Below, one piece after another: positions 1 to 7,000 of a DNA stretch of 10,002 nt. Within the stretch, counting starts at the first letter, position 1. Each line of letters opens with the position of its first letter. Below the pieces are notes generated by a model. It saw only the letters and a program-made list of their open reading frames with translations, was not told the DNA's origin and ran no database searches. This DNA is from Chrysochromulina tobinii (Eukaryota > Haptophyta > Prymnesiales > Chrysochromulinaceae). Where the stretch lies: contig JWZX01002268.1 in the NCBI GenBank assembly GCA_001275005.1, forward strand, positions 1-10,002, written 5' to 3'. A program made the position numbers and the translations under genes.

Positions 1-102
1 TCTCCATGTGTGAGGTCGCGTAAACGGTTTCTTGGGTGGAAAGGCCGCGTCTAGCGGTTCACAGATCAGAAATTCAGCCCCCTGGTTTCTCAGCTTTGCG
101 CG

Positions 103-477
103 ATGCGCAATTTCATTTCATGTTTGTTGGTCGTATCAAGCGCAGCCTTTGCGCCCGGCGCTCCGGGCCTGTGTACCCACGACAACGACAATGTGCGTGT
201 CCCTCGGATCATTATTAGCCACGGCCGGCTCACGATGGCGGCAACGCCTGAGCTCACGGTTTGCCAAGGTTCTGTATGCAGCAAGCATGGAACGAAGGCA
301 GTTCAGGCGGCGGCCCGGAAGAGTGGATTTAAGGTGTTGGCGACTTCAACCTGTCTCAAGGGGTGTGGGAAAGGTGTCAACGTTAGTGCGAAAGGCATCG
401 GCAAAAAGATGCTGAAAGACTGCACAGACGCTGCAAAAGCACAGGCCGCAACTGATGCACTGGCGAAAAAGGTTTGA
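103..477 (+). CDS. Plastid-targeted thioredoxin-like [2Fe-2S] ferredoxin-type protein
   Basis: A 124-residue protein. Seen: residues 1-15 are a signal peptide (hydrophobic core CLLVVSSAA) followed by FAP at 16-18, i.e. the A|FAP cleavage signature of proteins imported into red-derived complex plastids. A short leader (about 16-45) comes next. The mature part starts near Met45 and carries four cysteines, C54-x4-C59 and C84-x3-C88, in the context CQGSVC and CLKGCGKGVNV. This is the pattern of thioredoxin-fold [2Fe-2S] proteins (NuoE/Aquifex-type ferredoxin and short algal relatives), where the four Cys bind the cluster. Role inferred: stromal electron carrier or Fe-S/redox protein; partner unknown. 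Start: first ATG after an in-frame TAG at 52-54; the leader supports it. The C-terminus is Ala/Lys-rich and ends abruptly at TGA 475-477, where another frame continues as an EF-hand-like sequence (separate entry), so the protein may once have been longer or may be spliced to be longer. The downstream neighbour is convergent. Confidence 0.8.
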   Translation: MRNFISCLLVVSSAAFAPGAPGLCTHDNDNVRVPRIIISHGRLTMAATPELTVCQGSVCSKHGTKAVQAAARKSGFKVLATSTCLKGCGKGVNVSAKGIGKKMLKDCTDAAKAQAATDALAKKV

Positions 478-874
478 TGCGGACAAGGGCGGGTAATTGG
501 ACGTCGCCGAGTCCAAGTCGATGCTCTAGGGCTTGCTCAATAAGTCGTATGCCGAGGACAAGGTTGGCCGTAAGCTGGATCTGCAGGCGCAACGGCTGCG
601 CGCAAAAGCGTTCACTCTTTCCGGGTCCGCTATGGGGCCGCTGTTTGGTGACCAGCGCAGTGTACAGAGCTCACCGCGCAGTGTGCAGAGCTCACCGCGC
701 CAGCCCTCTGGCACTCTCTCCTCCAGGAGTACCAGCAAGACGAGGAACAAGATGGGGACCGGTGGCCTTCAGGTCAATGAGGAGAAGCTTACCAAATTTG
801 AGTTGCACCGACATTACTCATTAGACTTTTCCTCATTCCTGTTTGTACCACGCCGCTCCGACGTACATTCTTGA
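473..874 (+). pseudogene. EF-hand-like coding remnant or alternatively spliced 3' part of the preceding gene
   Basis: Immediately behind the ferredoxin-type gene, one frame over, the codons from 473 read F-DADKGG-stop-LDVAE. That is a near-canonical 12-position EF-hand Ca2+ loop: D1, D3, G6, L8, D9, E12, with TAA (494-496) at position 7. The outgoing helix SKSML is followed by TAG (527-529), then GLLNKSYAEDKVGRKLDL. After that the frame is open to TGA 872-874, with a Ser/Arg-rich tail containing a duplicated RSVQSSP unit. The incoming helix would be DALAKK of the upstream gene. Inference: a once-continuous thioredoxin-like plus EF-hand protein that lost its 3' part through a one-base shift and two nonsense changes. 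Alternatively, part of it is an intron: AAG|GTTTGA at 471/472 resembles a donor, and CTGCAG ending at 586 would rejoin the upstream frame to the open tail. I cannot distinguish these. Stop-codon reassignment is unlikely because the two other long genes contain no internal TAA or TAG. Confidence 0.35.
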
Positions 875-1093
875 CCCAAGGGGGACTGGTCTACTATTTT
901 TCATGTTTTTAAGGGCCCAACCCTACACCTGTTTGGGAATTGAATTGCCATGAGCTCGGCATCCGCCTAGGGCCACATCATGCTTACAGGAAATCACATG
1001 TTCACATCATGGTACATCTCACAGTAAATGGTACATAAGTGAGTTATGTAGCTACGGACCTCTATCTCAGCATAATGAATCCGGGCACCGCCC
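478..1093. other. Convergent intergenic region (3' flanks of two genes)
   Basis: This is the space between the stop of the ferredoxin-type gene (plus) and the stop of the giant RND gene (minus). Its left half holds the EF-hand-like remnant. The right half (about 875-1080) is AT-richer than the coding regions and has short direct repeats such as CACATCATG and ATGGTACAT, each twice. TTACA near 984-990 would read TGTAA on the minus strand, about 105 bases past the RND stop; that resembles the polyadenylation signal of some algae but is too short to be firm. No RNA gene or further reading frame is convincing. Confidence 0.6.
655..696 (+). repeat. 21-bp tandem duplication (2 copies)
   Basis: Two head-to-tail 21-bp copies (655-675 and 676-696), starting GCGCAGTGT and ending CTCACC, differ at one base (A at 664, G at 685). 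The unit is a multiple of three and keeps the frame of the downstream tail described above, where it encodes RSVQSSP twice. Confidence 0.8.
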
Positions 1094-4000
1094 TCACTCT
1101 TTGCCGCCACTCTTTGCCGCCAGCGGCGCCAGCGGCGCCAGCGGTTTTTGCTCGGTGCGCGCTGCAACGGTCGCGGGTACGGGCTCAGCCTCTTCAGCCT
1201 CAGATGCTGGCGCCGAAGCTGCTCCCGTTAGCGGTGCCAGCGGTGCCAGCGGCGTTCGAGCTGTGCGCGCTGTCACGGCCGCGGGTGCGATGGGCTCAGC
1301 TTTTATAGCCTCAGATGCTGGCGCCGAAGCTGCTCCCGTAAACGGTGCCAGCGGTGCCAGCGGCGTTCGAGCTGTGCGCGCTGTCACGGCCGCGGGTGCG
1401 ATGGGCTCAGCTTTTATAGCCTCAGATGCTGGCGCCAGCGGCTTTCGCTCGGTGCGCGCTGCCTCGGCCGCGGGTGCGATGGGCTCCCGTTCATCATCTC
1501 GCGGCGAGCTGTGCATGGTGGTGTCCAAGTTCCGTTCATCATCTTTCGGCGAGCCGTGATTGGTGGTGTCCAAGTTCCGTTCATCTTTCGGCGAGCTGTG
1601 CATGGTGGTGTCCAAGTTCCGTTCATCATCTTGCGGCGAGCTGTGCATGGTGGTGTCCAAGTTGATGGGAGCCCTGCGGGGTGAGCTCGGGGGTGCTCCA
1701 GCCTCAGATGCCGGCGCTGAAGCTGGTGCAGCCGCCCGTTGCGGTCTCATAGGTGAGCCCTGCGCTGAAGCTGGTGCAGCCGCCCGTTGCGGTCTCGTAG
1801 GTGAGCCCTGCGCTGAAGCTGGTGCAGCCGCCCGTTGCGGTCTCATAGGTGAGCCCTGCGCCAGCGCGCTCATTTCTGAGCCCTGCGCCAGCGCGCTCAT
1901 TTCGACGGCCAGCTCGCTTCTCATCCTCTGGGCCTGCGCGAGCACGTTCAGCTCAGCGCGGCGGGCTTCGCCTGCCATCCTCATGGCGCGATCCACTCTC
2001 ATTTCGTCGTCGCCAAACCCCGGCGGCGCCGGTGCGATTTGGTTGCGGCGGCGGCCTGTATAGCCGCGCTTCTCCTCCTCGGGGACGTCTTCCCACCCCA
2101 CGTCGTCGGCGCGATCTGCGTGGGCCGACTGGATGTCGGCTTCATCTTGGGCAATCGTCGTCGAACGCGTGGACAGCGCGCCCATGCTCATGAGGAAGGC
2201 GTTGAAGAAGCCGTACGAGTAGACGAACGAGATGACCGTAACCACTGTGAAGATGCGTCCGAATTGACGAAGCGGCGCGATCCGCGCGCCGAGAAGCGGC
2301 AGCACAGCGGCGAACGTGGTGATGGCAGCGGAGAAGATGGAATCCGAGCGCGCGAGCACGGAGGCGCGCGACTTGAAGTAGCGAGACTGCATGAACGAGT
2401 TATTGTAGGCGAAAGCCAGGTGGATGAGGTAGTCGACGGAGACGCCGATAATGACGGCGAGTGCGAGCGATTCGATCGGCCCAAGGGCCGTACCCATAAG
2501 GTGGAGCACGCCCATAGTGACGACGATCATGCACACGACGCTTAGCAGCGACGCATAGCAGATGTTCACGTCGCGCACGATCATGAAGACAGCGCACAGG
2601 CACATACACGGCGTGAGGATCAGGGAGAGGAACACACCCCGGAGAAAGGCGCTGATCGTCGGGAACACCTCCCACGAGGAGCAGGTGACGAACCCGTTCG
2701 AGAGGATGTCCGTGCGGGCGACGCCAGCCACAGTGCTACCCGTGAGCCGCGGCAGGTCCTCAAAGTAATCTTTCCACTCGCGCATATAGGCCTCGAGCCT
2801 CCGGGGCGAGCCGAGCATCTCGCCGTTGGCCGTGCTGTACTTTGAGTTGAGGCGCACCAGGATCCAGGCGAGCTGCTCGGGCAGCACGGCGCTCGCATTG
2901 TTCGTGACTTGGCCGCGCAATCCGACCGTCGAGCCGAGACGCGCCTCAGGCCCACTCTGGAGCATGCTGACCAGCTTGGTGGTGAACGCCTGCGGCGCCA
3001 TCGGCCACGCGCCGCCCGCCTGCTGCACGCTGCGTCGCACCGAGTGCGCGGTGCACCAAGGCCAAACGGACGATGACTCCTTCGCACGGCTGTTGAGCGG
3101 CGAGCTGGGCTGCAGAATCGCGGTGCACATGGCATCGAATGCAAGCTGGGCCGCCGTACTCGTCGGGTCAAAGTCCGCGATCAGATCGGCCGCCGCGCCG
3201 TTGTCGCTTTCGGGTAGCATCACGCGGTTCGGAGCGGGCGAAGCTTTGTCGAGCAGCCGGCTGCGCACACCCCACACCATGAAGCACGGCTCGGCGGTGG
3301 TGAGGGAAGCTTCGTCAAGCCCCACGAGCGCCTGACGGAGCCCCTCATCTCCCGAGGCCGCTGAGGCGTCCTCGGAGCTCATCATCCCAATGTACACGAG
3401 AGCGCTGCCCACGACGACGCTGCCGACCGCAAGCAGCAGCAGCAGCCGCACGACGCGCTTGAGCCACACGCCGCGCGGGGCGTCCGACGGCTCGAAGCCC
3501 GCAAAGGGCACGCCCAGCGCCCACGCATCGGCGATGCATGCTAACGGCAGTGCATGCACGAGGAGCGTCGCGCCCGCAAGCTGCGCCGGGACGCTCGAGA
3601 CGACGACGCTCGAGAGGAGAAAAAGCTGCGCGTAGCAGATGGCGGCTCCCGCGCCCAGGCCACTCACCAGCAGCCCGAAGGCACGGCGGACCCACGCCGT
3701 GCACCCCTCGACGGTGCTACCGATGAACATCCCTTGGGCCGGGCGCGTCTGGCTGATGTTCATAGGCGGGCGGCTGGTGGTATCCGCTGCGGGATACCCC
3801 GCGCGCTCCGGGGACACCTGGCGCATGTACCCGTCGTCCAGAAGGGCCAGAAGCACGAGGCAGAGGGTCATCAGGACCGCCGCGAGCCCCTCGAGATCGT
3901 CCTCGGCCTGGATGGAGGCGCGCCGAATGAAGGGCGGCAAGCAGGCCGCGATCCCGAAGACGGCCATCAAACCGTACGCGAGCAGGAGCCGCTGCTTCTC

Positions 4001-7000
4001 GTCCCGTCGAGGCCTCCCAAGACCGGCTCTGACGCCAAAGAGGCACTCTGGGCAGCCCTTGTCCTTGGAGAGGGACGCTGCCATTGCCGCGCACGCCATG
4101 GCATGCATCGCGAAGATGGCCTCATACGCGATTGGGAGCGCGCGCGAATAAAAGAGGTTGGCGCTCAACGCCGGCGCCCACCGCGCGTAGAAGAAGAAGG
4201 CCGCACTGCACGCGAGGCCGACCGGCAAGAGGAGCAGGCGGAAGAGCTTCAAGTCACCTGTGCGCGCCTTGGTGATTGCGACGCCCCGTCCTGCTGGAGC
4301 TTGAACCACATCGCCTCTATGAAGTCCAGCTTTGGTACAGACCGCGTGCACCCAGAGGGCGAGCGCATCGATGGAGAGCAGGATCGCCAAGAGGAGCGTC
4401 AGGATGGAAGCCTCTCCCTCGGCCCGCTCTTGCCGGCGCGTGCTCCTCCGGTCTGGCGAGGGCGGGGGCGGGCTCATGAGAGGACTCGACGAAGGGGGTG
4501 GGGGCGGTGGCGACGATGGGGTGGTGATGTCCTGAAGCGCCGTGCTGAGCAGCGCGTGAGCGCCGAGGATGCAAGCGAGCGTGGCGAGGACAGCAAAGAG
4601 CGCACTGTACACTTTGCGCCAGAGAAGCGCGCCACTGACCGCGCGCGGGGAGGGCGCGGCCCATGGCGGCCGTAGTATGCCGAGCGCCCGATTGCGTGCG
4701 AGGACGTAGGTGCAAAGACAGCCCAAGGGCACATGGGCGATGAGGGTGAAGCCGAGGACAATGTTCGCCCCCGAGTGGTCAAAGACAATGAGCGAGAGCG
4801 CGGATGAGCCCGAGATGATGATTGCCGCCCAGCCACCCAAAAATGTGGCCGTGGCCAAGGTGTATGCACTCACGGAGAAGAGCATCTGATTCCACCAAGA
4901 AGCGGTGCCGTAAGATCTTGAGAGAAAGAGAGGCCGGATCATGCCAATCGGGTCGCCGGTCGAAGTTACGTGACCGATCAGCCAGCAGAGGCCCGAATCG
5001 ATCACCCATAAAGTACCGAGGCCGAAGGCCACGCCGCTGACTCGCGTGGACGCATCCAGGGACACGTGGCAAACCAGCGGCGCCGGAAGGCCCCACCCAG
5101 CCGCCATCATCAGCTGGGCGCAGGTCGCTAAGCTCCGGTGGCGCTCACTCCAGTCGGACGGTCCGAGCCAGCCCGTCTGCCAGCGTGAGTCGCCTTGGGA
5201 CGCGGGGCGCTCGAGGAGTAAGATGTAGGCCATCAGGCAGTGAAAGAGAGCGTTCAGCACGAAGCATCCGGCGAGCACCGTGCCAACAACTGCGTCGGAC
5301 GGGAAGAAGGGTAGCCCCATGAGCGCAAACGTGCTGATGGCGAGGAGGAGGAGCACCACGCCCAGTCCAATAAGCTGAGCGGCCCAGTATCGGCTGCGTT
5401 GGGCTTGCCGGCGGTAGCCAAATGTGCCCCCAATGCCGCCCATGCTGAGCAGATGCTCAACTTTACCCGCCTTGATCCAGATGCCTGACACGATGAGCAT
5501 GGTCGCCCATACCGCCCACATGGCCATGAGGCACGGGCCTTGCCACGAGCGAACGTTCCAAGGGACACCCCTGCCAAGGCCGCCGCCGCCGCTATCGCCG
5601 CCGCTGTCGCCGCCGCCGCCGCCGCCACCACTTCCTCCTCCTCCGCCGCCGCTTGGCCCAGAAAGACTCGGAGCCCCGATTAGCAGGTAGATGGCACCCA
5701 AGACGCAACCAACCGAAAGCACCAGGACGAGCACGCCTATGAGGAGGCGCCGGACGCGCGCACGCTGATTGTTGAGTAGGAAGCCGCGGTACCAGAGCGC
5801 AATCCGATCAGAGAGGTAAACGATCGCCACGAGGCCGAGCAGGATTGCGTGGGTCAGAAGTACCCATGCGAGCAGGTCCATGACCCACGTCGCGTACTCA
5901 CAGCCCCAAAGTGCCGCCGCCGCCATCGGATTCATCGTGCCCATGACGATCACAAAGGCGGCGATGCCAAGAAGCGCAGCAGCGAGCAGCCCCGCCAGCC
6001 ACACCCATTGGCGTCGCGCCGGCTTACTCATGCGCTGGAAGTAGCTGGGCAGCCTGAGCGCCCCAATGGTGCGCCCGCGCCAGCAGACGCGCGCCGCGAG
6101 CAGCAGCAGCACCGCATCCGCCACGAGCACTAGCACGCCCCAGCCCGCCGTCGACGGCCAGAGCGTGAGCGCCACGTTCGGCTCACGCATCTTTCCGCCC
6201 AGGAGGAGATTCCTCCAGTGAGCGGGCGCACTGGGCTCACCACGCGCGGCAGAAGACGCCGCGTCCGTCTGGCTCAGATAGACGTCGCCCGGGAGGTTGG
6301 GGTTGAAGGTGTTGGCGTTGATGAAGAGAGCGTCGGCGGGTGGCGTGAAGCCCACGAAGATGTCGAACGATGAACCCTCTGAGGGGGCCGTCAGTGCACC
6401 GGCCGAGGGCACGAGAAGCAGGGTCAGCACAATGCCGGCGACCAGAATGGGGCGCCGGTAGGTAAAGATGGCCGCGTGGATGCGGTGGAGGAGCAACAGG
6501 TGCGCTTTCTCTTCCTTCTCGCCCATGCGCCAGCAGTTGCACCAGTTGAAGGCGCCCTGCTCTTCCATCATGAGCAAGGCAGACGTGTAGACGAGCACGA
6601 GCAGAAAGTTGGCAAAGATGAGCACCCCGCCGACCAGCCCGAATTGGAACACGCCACCTATCGGGCTCAGGCAGTTGATGAGGAGCGAGAAGGCCGTCGT
6701 GCCATCCGCGACGAAGAGCGGGCGGGCCGACTGCGCCAGAGTCCAGCGCAGACGACGCTCGCGCGACGCGAGCTCGCCATTGACGCGCAGCAGGCGCGCT
6801 GCCTTCCAGGTCTCATGCACCACGAAGATGTTGTCGGCGGTCACACCGGTGACCACCCAGATCGAAGCGCACGCGAACGCAGAGATGGGCCGTTGCTTGA
6901 ACACCACGTCGACGATGAGAAACGTGAGGGGGAGTGCGAGCACGAGCTGCATCACAGCGGCGAACGCGAAGAGCACGTTGCGAAAGTAGAAGACCATGAA

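Larger units (their letters stand above)
3462..6454 (-). other. Domain: about ten tandem two-helix hairpins inserted between the RND halves
   Basis: Residues about 740-1736 of the RND protein. Hydrophobic helices alternate as a/b pairs (a starts: 740, 889, 976, 1096, 1180, 1260, 1353, 1475, 1561, 1662; b starts: 841, 928, 1046, 1127, 1211, 1302, 1421, 1511, 1592, 1692), with a final a-like helix at 1738 serving as TM7. The b-to-a loops are Arg/Lys-rich (cytosolic by the positive-inside rule). The a-to-b loops are neutral or acidic and carry the Gly-rich and Pro-rich linkers. Most b helices contain x-[DH]-[ASCV] at the same place (ADA, THA, FHC, IDS, AHV, IDA, MHA, VHA). Twenty added helices keep the topology of the second RND half. 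Helix ends are read by eye. I know no named domain with this arrangement. Confidence 0.6.

Noticed and set aside
1-102. Promoter or upstream gene fragment at the left edge
   Set aside because: Only about 100 bases are available; no TATA box, motif or coherent reading frame could be supported.
32-415. Alternative plus-strand frame overlapping the ferredoxin-type gene
   Set aside because: It lacks any domain pattern and overlaps the frame that carries the plastid leader and the four-Cys motif.
473-529. TAA/TAG reassigned to Gln (variant genetic code) to explain the interrupted EF-hand
   Set aside because: The 2,500-codon RND frame and 384 codons of the DUF4804-like gene contain no internal TAA or TAG, so the standard code is in use; a frameshift is also needed.
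1487-1903. CRISPR-like array of regular repeats
   Set aside because: The units are head-to-tail without unique spacers, are translated in frame inside a eukaryotic gene, and vary as coding minisatellites do.
1101-2063. Plus-strand repeat-rich frames (152 and 167 codons)
   Set aside because: They arise because the C-terminal repeat arrays have units divisible by three and so stay open in several frames. The minus frame continues into the transporter, so it is the real one.
3554-4675. 373-codon open frame on the plus strand
   Set aside because: Antisense shadow of the hairpin-repeat domain; the translation is Arg/Glu/Gly-rich without any recognisable motif.
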